Assembly: GCA_964650945.1 (NCBI GenBank)
Contig: CAZYXU010000068.1
Location: forward strand, 1 to 17,948
Reading direction: 5' to 3'
DNA length: 17,948 nucleotides
Source of the DNA: JAXGPF01 sp964650945
GTDB taxonomy: Bacteria > Verrucomicrobiota > Kiritimatiellia > JAAZAB01
Positions 1 through 6,759 of this stretch are shown here, piece by piece (within the stretch, counting starts at the first letter, position 1; the number at the start of each line of letters is the position of its first letter). A program made the translations under genes and the position numbers. The notes beneath the pieces are model-generated. The model ran no database searches, was not told the DNA's origin, and worked only from the letters and a program-made list of their open reading frames with translations.

Positions 1-4
1 AGCC

Positions 5-3000
5 ATGAAAAATCATATCTTGATATTGCTGCTGACCGGCAGCCTGGCCGTCTCCGCGGCGGGCGCCCGGGAAATCTCCGAGAGCGCTTTGCGGCAGATG
101 CAGGCGCTAAGGCAGGAAAAGGCTTCCTGGACCCCCGCCCAGAAAAAAATCAATGCGCGCCTGCTGCTTGAAATGAAGCGGCGGCTGCGCCGCGCCGCCG
201 CCGCGGGCTTGCCCGCGCCGCGGTCTGCTCCGGCGGTGGACGGGGCGGGTTGCGTGCTGGTTGACCTGCAGGCCGGGGTCAGCGCCGCCCTGCTGCGGCG
301 GATCGAGGAGCTGGGCGGCCAGATGGTCAGCAGCTTTGCGCACTATGGCGCGGTCCGCGCGCTGGTGCCGCTGGCGCGGCTGGAAGATTTGGCGTCCGAA
401 AACGCCGTCCGCTCGATCCGGCCGGCGGACCGGCCCCTGGCGCACAAGACGAACACTTCCGAGGGAGTGGCGGCGCACCGCGCCGACGCCGCGCGCGCGA
501 CTTATGGCGTGGATGGCGCGGGAGTGCGCGTGGGCGTGCTTTCCGACAGCATTGAAGCGCTCGGCGCGCTCCAGGCCACGGGCGATCTCCCGGCGGACGT
601 CACCTGCCTGCCGGGGCAAGCCGGCAGCGGCAACAGCGAGGGCACGGCCATGCTGGAGATTGTCCACGACGTGGCGCCGGGCGCCGCGCTTTATTTTGCC
701 ACGGCCGGGGGTGGCCAGGCGCAGTTCGCGGCGAATATCCTGGCGCTGCAGGCGGCCGGATGCAAGGTCATAGTGGACGACATCATCTATCTGAACGAAC
801 CGGTCTTCCAGGATGGGATTATCGCGCAGGCCGTGGAAACGGCCGCCGCCGCCGGCGCGGTTTATTTCTCGTCCGCCGGCAATTCGGGCAACCTGAATGA
901 CGGCACCGCCGGGGTATGGGAAGGCGATTTCGCGGCGATGCCGGCGCCGGCGCTGCTGGCCGGCGCCGGAGACGATGCCCATGATTACGGCGGCGGAATT
1001 TATTATAACACAATCACCGCCGACTCGCCGTCTTACTTCACCATGCAGTGGGCGGATGCCTGGGGCGCCTCGGCGAACGACTATGATTTGTTCCTGCTGG
1101 ACTCCGCCTTGACGAATGTCCTGGATTATTCGGCCAGCGCGCAGAGCGGGACGCAGGACCCGTTCGAATATATTGACAGCCTGGCTTTTAACGACACGGG
1201 TTACGCGCTGGTGATTATCCGCTATGCGGGCGCGGGGCGCTACCTGCACTTGAACGCCAACCGGGGCCGGCTGACGTTTACGACAGCGGGGCAGACCTGG
1301 GGGCATTCCGCCGCCGCGTCGGCCTTCAGCGTGGCGGCGGTGAATGCCGCCACGGCCGGCGGCGGATCGTTTGTCGGCGGCGCGTCGAACCCGGTGGAAA
1401 CCTTCAGTTCCGACGGTCCCCGGCGGGTATTCTTCACGGCCGCCGGCGCGGCCATTACCCCCGGGAATTTTTCCGCGACGGGCGGGACGGTGCGGCAGAA
1501 ACCGGATTGCGCGGCGGCCGACGGCGTGAGTTGCGCCACGCCCGGCTTCAATCCGTTTTACGGCACTTCCGCGGCGGCGCCGCATGGCGCCGGCATCGCC
1601 GCCTTGATCATTGAGCGCGGGATCTGCACGACGCCCCTGGCGGTCCGCCAGGCGCTCACCAATACTGCCTGGGATATTGAAGCGCCCGGCCTGGACCGCG
1701 ATTCCGGCTGCGGCATCGTCAATGCGCTGGCGGCGGTCGGGTTTGCCGGGGTGGCGCCGGGCCAGGTCCGGTTTTCGGCGTCATCCTACGCGGTGAAAGA
1801 AAATGGCGGGGCGGTGACGATTACGGTGGCGCGCGCCAGCGGCAATTATGGCGCGGCGTCGGTCAATTACGCGACCACCGGCGCCACTGCCGTCGCGGGA
1901 GTGGATTTCGTTTCGAAGTCGGGCGCCTTAAACTGGGCCGCCGGCGACAGCGGCCACCAGACCTTCACGGTCAAGATCAACGATAACAGCGGTTACGACG
2001 GCAATAAAACCTTTGCGGTGCGTTTGAGCGACGCCGCCGGCGCCAGTCTGGGGGCGCCCGCGTATTCCACAGTGACGATCTTGGATAATGAGTTCCCGCC
2101 GGCCGGCATCCTCCAATTCAGCGCCGACGCCGCCGGCATCAACGAGGACAGCGGGATTGCGGTGCTGACGGTCTTGCGCGCCGGCGGCAGTGTCGGCGCC
2201 GCCAGCGTCAATTATGCGACGGCTGACGGCTCGGCCGCGGCCGGCGTGGATTACGCGGCGAGCGCGGGCACGTTGACCTGGCCGGCCGGCGACAGCGCGA
2301 GCCGGATCGTCACGGTGCCCATCAATTACCGGACCGGCGCGCAGGGCAGCCGGACGTTTAATGTCAACCTGAGCGGCGCATCCGGCGCGCCGCTGGGCGC
2401 GCCCGCCACGCTGGCCGTGACCATCCACGACGCCGGCCCGCTCGCGCCGATTTACCCGCCGGCGGAGGTCTTTGCCAGCGATGGCAATTACCTGGGCAAG
2501 GTGCGCGTAACCTGGAACACGGTGGTCGGGGCCGCCGGCTACCGGGTTTTCCGGGATACCGACGAAGATTCCGCCGGCGCGATCCAGATCGGCGCGGTTG
2601 CCGGCCCCGCCTGCGACGACACCAGCGCCGCTCCGGGCGTAACGCATTACTACTGGGTGCAGGCGGTGACGGCCACCAACGCGAGCGCCTTCAGCGCGCC
2701 GGACACCGGCTATGCCGGGGTGGAGGGGCCGCTGGTCAGCGTCAACGGCCTGGCGGGCGACCAGGTGCGCATCCGCGCCGGCGCGCCGATCGCCGTGGCG
2801 GTGGAAGTGATGAATTTGCCCGACGATTATATCGGGCACAATGTCGATTGGTGGGTGGCGGCTTATGACCATGACGGCGGGCTTTGGTTCTACCTGGACA
2901 GCGCCATGGCCTGGATGCCGTTTGACGGCAACCTGGATAACTGCCGCCCGGCCTACCAGGGGCCGTTGAACAACATACCCGCATTCGAAATCTTGCGGGG

Positions 3001-3118
3001 CGCCAGCCTGGCGCCCGGCGTTTACAGTCTCTGGTTTGCCGTGGACTACCCGATGGATGGCCGGCTCAGCCTGGCCGGGCCGAACCTGGTTTCCCGGGTA
3101 ACGCTGGCGGTCGAATAG
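5..3118 (+). CDS. Secreted S8/S53-like serine protease with Calx-beta repeats
   Basis: A 1037-residue exported protein. Residues 1-21 form a signal peptide (positive start, hydrophobic core, AAGA cleavage region). A prodomain-like segment reaches about residue 165. The subtilisin-fold peptidase domain spans about 170-580: catalytic Asp181 in VGVLSDS, EGT at 212-214 where subtilisins have HGT, oxyanion Asn293 in SSAGNSG, and nucleophile Ser522 in GTSAAAP. Glu in place of His recalls the Ser-Glu-Asp sedolisins (S53). Between Asn293 and Ser522, about residues 340-430 look like a PPC-type beta domain (NDYDLFLLD, TQDPFEYI). Two Calx-beta modules follow (about 587-694 and 700-809), then an FN3-like domain (about 815-905) and an unassigned C-terminal domain (906-1037). 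The start is the ATG at 5, because the signal peptide begins there; any Shine-Dalgarno lies outside the window. The family call is secure. Substrate is unknown and activity is not guaranteed. Confidence 0.9.
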   Translation: MKNHILILLLTGSLAVSAAGAREISESALRQMQALRQEKASWTPAQKKINARLLLEMKRRLRRAAAAGLPAPRSAPAVDGAGCVLVDLQAGVSAALLRRIEELGGQMVSSFAHYGAVRALVPLARLEDLASENAVRSIRPADRPLAHKTNTSEGVAAHRADAARATYGVDGAGVRVGVLSDSIEALGALQATGDLPADVTCLPGQAGSGNSEGTAMLEIVHDVAPGAALYFATAGGGQAQFAANILALQAAGCKVIVDDIIYLNEPVFQDGIIAQAVETAAAAGAVYFSSAGNSGNLNDGTAGVWEGDFAAMPAPALLAGAGDDAHDYGGGIYYNTITADSPSYFTMQWADAWGASANDYDLFLLDSALTNVLDYSASAQSGTQDPFEYIDSLAFNDTGYALVIIRYAGAGRYLHLNANRGRLTFTTAGQTWGHSAAASAFSVAAVNAATAGGGSFVGGASNPVETFSSDGPRRVFFTAAGAAITPGNFSATGGTVRQKPDCAAADGVSCATPGFNPFYGTSAAAPHGAGIAALIIERGICTTPLAVRQALTNTAWDIEAPGLDRDSGCGIVNALAAVGFAGVAPGQVRFSASSYAVKENGGAVTITVARASGNYGAASVNYATTGATAVAGVDFVSKSGALNWAAGDSGHQTFTVKINDNSGYDGNKTFAVRLSDAAGASLGAPAYSTVTILDNEFPPAGILQFSADAAGINEDSGIAVLTVLRAGGSVGAASVNYATADGSAAAGVDYAASAGTLTWPAGDSASRIVTVPINYRTGAQGSRTFNVNLSGASGAPLGAPATLAVTIHDAGPLAPIYPPAEVFASDGNYLGKVRVTWNTVVGAAGYRVFRDTDEDSAGAIQIGAVAGPACDDTSAAPGVTHYYWVQAVTATNASAFSAPDTGYAGVEGPLVSVNGLAGDQVRIRAGAPIAVAVEVMNLPDDYIGHNVDWWVAAYDHDGGLWFYLDSAMAWMPFDGNLDNCRPAYQGPLNNIPAFEILRGASLAPGVYSLWFAVDYPMDGRLSLAGPNLVSRVTLAVE

Positions 3119-3152
3119 CGCCGGCCGGGCGCTGCTGCGCAGAATGGCGGGC

Positions 3153-3184
3153 GGCCGGGCACCGGCCATCCCGTCCGCGGACGG
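3153..3184. other. GC-rich stem-loops between convergent genes
   Basis: In the 75-bp space between the protease stop and the M23 stop there is a 6-bp stem with a 3-nt loop (GGCCGG at 3153-3158, CCGGCC at 3162-3167). It is followed by a perfect 14-bp palindrome, CCGTCCGCGGACGG, at 3171-3184. No T-tract follows on either strand, so this is not a classical intrinsic terminator. It may still separate the two converging transcripts. In DNA this GC-rich, chance is a real alternative. Confidence 0.3.
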
Positions 3185-3193
3185 ACCGGGAGG

Positions 3194-4318
3194 CTACTGA
3201 TACAGCAGCATGTCGCGCCATTTTTCGCCGTTGCCGGCCAACTGCCATCCGCCGTTATTTTCACGGATCAGGCGCGTGCCATTGCGCCCCAACGCTGCCG
3301 GGTTGACGTTTTGCACCAGCCAGCGGCCGCCGCCCAGCGCCGCCTGCTCCCCGGCGCCGGCGTTGCGGCCGGAGAGCGGCACGCCGTTTTCCGAGCAAAC
3401 CACCACGATCGCCGGCGGCGCAAACGGCGCGCCCTGCCATAATTGCGGATAGCGCCGGAAGAAATCCGGCAGAATTCTGGTCGCCAGCACCGCTTCGAAT
3501 GCCGGCGCAACTGCCGCCAAATGCGCCAGCAAGCTGAAGTCCGGCGTCTGGCGCTGGGCGGCGAAGACGCCCAGCGGGTCAAGGCCCAGCAGGTTCCATC
3601 CATGGAAATTGCCGTGGTCGGGTTTTAAATTTTGCCGCCGATACCATGCGCGGAAACGGTTGTTCAGGATCAGGCCGATTTCCAGGTGCAGATGCGCCTG
3701 CGCCATGGGGATGGGGCTCGTAGAAGTATTGCCCATGACGCCCAGGGTTTCGCCGGCGGAGACCGCCTGGCCGGCGCGCAAGCCGGCGGCCACGGACGCC
3801 AGGTGCGCGTACAAGCTGTAAATCTCGCCCAGGGGATCGGCATGTTTCAAGACCACGTATTTCCCGTAATTCGAATTGCCGCCGGTCCGGTTGATGTAAG
3901 CCGCCTGCCCGTCGGCCACGGCGTATATTTCATCCAAAGGCCGGCCGCGCCGGTCGCGCCGGACGGCCGCCACGTCAATCCCTTCGTGAAATGTCGCGCG
4001 GAGGAACTTGCCGCGCCGCCCGGTGCGGGTTGATCCATAAAGCGCCGATTCCGGCCGGCCCGAGGCCGTCGGTTGGAAGACATTGGCGGCCGCGGGGTCC
4101 AGCAGCCCGGTTTGGGAGGTGGGAAACACCATTTTCCGCAATTGCGGGACAACCGCCCCGGGCGGCGCCTGTTCCAGTTCCAGCGCCTCGGACTCCGGCG
4201 CGGGCGCGGCCGGGCGGGTTTCGATCCAGCGCAGATAAAACAACAGGCCCAGCCCGTCCAGCAGCAACAAAGGCGCCAGCCAGCACAAATGTTTTTTCCA
4301 GTGCATAAAGGGCGCCAT
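3194..4318 (-). CDS. Membrane-anchored M23 (LytM/peptidase M23) family metallopeptidase
   Basis: A 374-residue protein if started at the ATG at 4318. An N-terminal KK pair followed by a hydrophobic stretch (about residues 12-29) predicts a single membrane anchor with the rest in the periplasm. The M23 domain covers about 100-225. It carries the zinc ligands His111 and Asp114 in HEGID and the HLH pair His209/His211 in AHLHLE, so the metal site looks intact. M23 enzymes cut peptide cross-links of peptidoglycan or glycine-rich peptides. After the domain lie about 145 residues I cannot assign (3194-3637). The start is uncertain. The ATG at 4306 (MHWKK) is equally plausible and would be almost leaderless from the TATAAT at 4317-4322. 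The TTG at 4384 only adds residues with no family likeness. No Shine-Dalgarno precedes either ATG. It is convergent with the protease gene and divergent from the glycogen synthase. Confidence 0.85.
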   Translation of the reverse strand: MAPFMHWKKHLCWLAPLLLLDGLGLLFYLRWIETRPAAPAPESEALELEQAPPGAVVPQLRKMVFPTSQTGLLDPAAANVFQPTASGRPESALYGSTRTGRRGKFLRATFHEGIDVAAVRRDRRGRPLDEIYAVADGQAAYINRTGGNSNYGKYVVLKHADPLGEIYSLYAHLASVAAGLRAGQAVSAGETLGVMGNTSTSPIPMAQAHLHLEIGLILNNRFRAWYRRQNLKPDHGNFHGWNLLGLDPLGVFAAQRQTPDFSLLAHLAAVAPAFEAVLATRILPDFFRRYPQLWQGAPFAPPAIVVVCSENGVPLSGRNAGAGEQAALGGGRWLVQNVNPAALGRNGTRLIRENNGGWQLAGNGEKWRDMLLYQ

Positions 4319-4345
4319 TATAGGAGAACGCCGTTGGAATGCCAC
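4317..4345 (-). promoter_or_regulatory. Putative M23 promoter containing the 18-bp shared element
   Basis: Read on the minus strand, GTGGCA (4345-4340) and a perfect TATAAT (4322-4317) are spaced by 17 bp, a good sigma-70 arrangement. The -10 box overlaps the upstream ATG (4318), which would make the ATG at 4306 the used start with almost no leader. The segment 4328-4345 recurs with one mismatch at 17760-17777. An alternative reading is a sigma-54-like core, because TGGCA and GGC put GG and GC at the -24/-12 spacing. Inferred from sequence only. Confidence 0.4.
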
Positions 4346-4377
4346 TACAAACCATGTTCCGGGCATTACATCCGGGA

Positions 4378-4405
4378 TTGACAAAAATATTTTTCGGGCT
4401 AAATT
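4378..4405 (+). promoter_or_regulatory. Putative promoter of the glycogen synthase gene
   Basis: A perfect -35 hexamer TTGACA (4378-4383), a 16-bp AT-rich spacer and a -10-like TAAATT (4400-4405, 4 of 6 matches) lie 56 bp before the glycogen synthase ATG. The region is markedly AT-rich against its GC-rich surroundings. It faces away from the M23 promoter, so the two genes form a divergent pair. Confidence 0.45.
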
Positions 4406-4435
4406 GTCATAAATTACTGAATCGCAGATTAATCA

Positions 4436-4450
4436 GCCGCGCTTCGCGGC
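4436..4450 (+). promoter_or_regulatory. Hairpin next to the glycogen synthase ribosome binding site
   Basis: GCCGCG-CTT-CGCGGC is a perfect 6-bp stem with a 3-nt loop. It ends 11 bases before the ATG at 4462 and immediately upstream of the GAGGTG ribosome-binding sequence (4453-4458). In the mRNA it would sit just 5' of the Shine-Dalgarno. It could help keep that site open, or be a control element. No regulatory family was recognised. Confidence 0.35.
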
Positions 4451-4461
4451 ATGAGGTGGAT

Positions 4462-6303
4462 ATGGCTGCTGGAAAAAAAGCGTCTGGATCAACCCCCGCC
4501 AAGGCGGCCGGCGCAACGCCGCGGCGGCCGCATGCGCTGCTCCTGGAAATAGCCTGGGAAGTCTGCCAGCAATTGGGCGGCATCTATACCGTAATCCGCT
4601 CCAAGGCGCCCACCATGGTTGAACGCTGGGGCAACCAATATTGCCTGATCGGGCCGTATAATCCCGCCACGGCCGCGATTGAATTCGAGGCCGCCTATCC
4701 CGCCGAGCCGCTGGGCGCGGCGGTCAAGGCCTTCCAGGAGCTGGGTTTCACCGCGCATTACGGCCGGTGGCTGGTCACCGGCCGCCCGCAGGTGATCCTG
4801 CTGGACACGGCGGGCGTGCGCGACCGGGTCGCCGAAATCAAATACTACATGTGGGAGCATCACAAGATCAGCACGCCGGCGCAGGACGCCGAGGTGGAAG
4901 GCGTGCTGGCCTTCGGCTTCCTGGTGGGCGAGCTGCTGCGTCTGCTGGCCGAACAGCGGCCGCCCTTGCCGCCGCTGGTGGCGCATTTCCACGAATGGAT
5001 GGGCGCGTCCGCCATCCCGGAAATCCGCCGGCGGAATCTGCCGGTGGCCACGGTTTTCACCACCCACGCCACGCTGCTGGGCCGCTACCTGGCGATGGGC
5101 GACAAATGGTTTTACGACCACCTGCCGTACATTGACTGGCACAAGGACGCCCGGCGCTTCAATATCGAATCGCGGGTGCTGCTGGAGCGCGCCGCGGCGC
5201 ACGGCGCCCATGTTTTCACCACGGTCAGCTCCGTCACCGCCCAGGAATGCGAGCATCTGCTGGGGCGGAAGGTTGACGCCGTCCTGCCCAACGGATTGAA
5301 CATCGAGCGGTTCATCGCCCGGCATGAGTCGGAAAACCTTCACAAGATATACAAGGAAAAAATCCATAAGTTCGTCATGGGGCATTTTTTCCCGAGCTAC
5401 CATTTCAACCTGGACCGCACCCTCTATTGCTTCACTTCCGGCCGGTATGAATACCGCAACAAGGGATTTGACCTGACCATCGAGGCCATGGCGCGCCTGA
5501 ATCACCGGCTGAAAATCACCAACCAGGGCATTTCGGTCGTGCTGTTTATCATCACGCGCCGGCCGTTCCGCACCCTGAACGCCGAGGTCCTCAACAGCAA
5601 GGTCATGCTGGAGGAACTGCACAACACCTGCATGTCGCTCAAGGACCAGTTGGGCGAGCGGCTGTTCAAGTCCGTGGCCAGCGGGCAGATGCCCGACTTG
5701 AACAACCTGGTGGATGAATACTGGCGGTTGCGGCTGCGGCGCAACATGCAGTCCTGGCGCACCAACCGCCTGCCGTACGTGGTGACGCACGACATGCTGG
5801 ACAACGATCACGACGAGGTGTTGAACCAGTTGCGCGCCACCAACCTGATCAACCGGGCGGAGGATCCGGTGAAGGTGATTTACCATCCGGATTTTGTCAC
5901 CGCCAGCAACCCGCTCTTCGGTTTGGAATACGATCAATTCGTCCGGGGCTGCCACCTGGGATTATTCCCCAGCTATTACGAGCCGTGGGGTTATACGCCG
6001 CTGGAGTGCCTGGCGCGCGGGATTCCGGCCGTGGCTTCCGATCTCTCGGGCTTCGGCAGTTACATCCTGGACCATGCGCCGGATTGCGTGAAAAACGGAC
6101 TGTATGTGGTGCACCGCCGCAATGTGGACTACAATCAATCGGCCGAAGAGTTGACGGAAATCATGCAGGTGTTCGCCGGCATGGATTTGCGCGAACGCAT
6201 TGCCATGCGGTTTCACGCCCAGGAATTAGCCGAGCAGTTCGATTGGAAGCAACTGGCGGAGCATTACCACCAGGCGCATCTGACGGCGCTCTGCCGGATC
6301 TGA
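4462..6303 (+). CDS. Glycogen synthase, GT3 (eukaryote-like) family
   Basis: A 613-residue glycosyltransferase that transfers glucose from a nucleotide sugar to the growing alpha-1,4-glucan. It resembles the fungal/animal GT3 enzymes, not bacterial GlgA (GT5): EVCQQLGGIYTVIRSKAP (33-50), LIGPYNPAT (62-70), VAHFHEW (173-179), FTTHATLLGRYL (199-210), LPNGLN (275-280) and FTSGRYEYRNKG (324-335). SYYEPWGYTPLE (504-515) holds the Glu507-x7-Glu515 pair that in GT3 enzymes is catalytic. UDP-glucose is the usual donor of GT3, by family knowledge. The C-terminal segment 575-588 matches the eukaryotic glucose-6-phosphate-binding arginine cluster but keeps only about three arginines. The long phosphorylated C-terminal tail of eukaryotic enzymes is absent. 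Start: the ATG at 4462 follows GAGGTG and leads straight into the homologous region; the ATG at 4339 would add 41 unrelated residues and run through the promoter. Confidence 0.92.
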   Translation: MAAGKKASGSTPAKAAGATPRRPHALLLEIAWEVCQQLGGIYTVIRSKAPTMVERWGNQYCLIGPYNPATAAIEFEAAYPAEPLGAAVKAFQELGFTAHYGRWLVTGRPQVILLDTAGVRDRVAEIKYYMWEHHKISTPAQDAEVEGVLAFGFLVGELLRLLAEQRPPLPPLVAHFHEWMGASAIPEIRRRNLPVATVFTTHATLLGRYLAMGDKWFYDHLPYIDWHKDARRFNIESRVLLERAAAHGAHVFTTVSSVTAQECEHLLGRKVDAVLPNGLNIERFIARHESENLHKIYKEKIHKFVMGHFFPSYHFNLDRTLYCFTSGRYEYRNKGFDLTIEAMARLNHRLKITNQGISVVLFIITRRPFRTLNAEVLNSKVMLEELHNTCMSLKDQLGERLFKSVASGQMPDLNNLVDEYWRLRLRRNMQSWRTNRLPYVVTHDMLDNDHDEVLNQLRATNLINRAEDPVKVIYHPDFVTASNPLFGLEYDQFVRGCHLGLFPSYYEPWGYTPLECLARGIPAVASDLSGFGSYILDHAPDCVKNGLYVVHRRNVDYNQSAEELTEIMQVFAGMDLRERIAMRFHAQELAEQFDWKQLAEHYHQAHLTALCRI

Positions 6304-6327
6304 CCGCTATGCCGGCGGTCGGCAATG

Positions 6328-6378
6328 CCGTTTTGAAACGACACTGCTTCCCCCGTCTTGAAAACGGCTGTTTTTTTT
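6328..6378 (+). terminator. Probable intrinsic terminator after glycogen synthase
   Basis: CCGTTTT (6328-6334) pairs with AAAACGG (6361-6367) across a 26-nt loop, and a run of eight T follows at 6371-6378. A smaller hairpin, AAAAC-GGCT-GTTTT, overlaps the end of this and could act in its place. It starts 25 bases after the glycogen synthase stop and is correctly oriented for that gene. The long loop makes the exact stem uncertain, but the T-tract is unusual in this GC-rich sequence. Confidence 0.45.
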
Positions 6379-6441
6379 CGTCCTGTTCCCGGCGCACCGT
6401 GGAACCGCCGCTGGACGAACCGCGGCATAGCGCGCGGCGGG

Positions 6442-6759
6442 TCACGGCGCCGGCGCGCCCGGCTCCCCGGCATTGGTTTCGGAAAACCGGAAGATGATTT
6501 CCCCCGGTTTGGCCTTGCCCAATTCCTCGCGCGCCACCCTTTCCACAAACCGCGGGTCGGTGGCGAAGCGCTCCTCTTTCTGGATCAACTGCTGGTAGGC
6601 CTCCTCGCGCGCGCGGTATTGCTCTTCCATGCGCGCCACTTCGCGCTGCCGCGCGCGGAGCTGGCGGAATTTCGGCAGGAACAGGCTGGCCAGGCCGATG
6701 ATGACCAGCCCCACGAACACCACCGTCGCTGCGCGATAGACTGTCAGCCAGAGATTCAT
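6442..6759 (-). CDS. ftsB: FtsB/DivIC-family septum formation initiator
   Basis: A 105-residue bitopic membrane protein. One transmembrane helix lies at about residues 11-29, followed by a charged heptad-like coiled coil at about 32-65 and the family C-terminal motif (FATDPRFVERVAREELG, about 65-81, then KPGEIIFRF). FtsB/DivIC proteins form a periplasmic coiled-coil complex with FtsL and FtsQ that licenses septal peptidoglycan synthesis. The ATG at 6757-6759 overlaps the enolase TAA by one base (TAATG), and no clear Shine-Dalgarno precedes it, so translation is probably coupled to enolase. The eno-ftsB order matches that known in gammaproteobacteria, which supports the call. The Ala/Pro-rich last 12 residues are low complexity. 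Confidence 0.85.
   Translation of the reverse strand: MNLWLTVYRAATVVFVGLVIIGLASLFLPKFRQLRARQREVARMEEQYRAREEAYQQLIQKEERFATDPRFVERVAREELGKAKPGEIIFRFSETNAGEPGAPAP

Noticed and set aside
107..1585. 492-residue open frame on the minus strand inside the protease gene
   Set aside because: Arg/Gly/Ala-rich shadow frame typical of GC-rich DNA. The plus strand has signal peptide, catalytic motifs and domain repeats.
4339..4461. Upstream ATG at 4339 as the glycogen synthase start
   Set aside because: It would translate through the TTGACA promoter and the AT-rich leader, and it adds residues without GT3 likeness. The ATG at 4462 has a GAGGTG in front.
4489..5955. 488-residue minus-strand open frame opposite glycogen synthase
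   Set aside because: No family likeness. The plus strand carries GT3 motifs throughout, so this is an antisense shadow.
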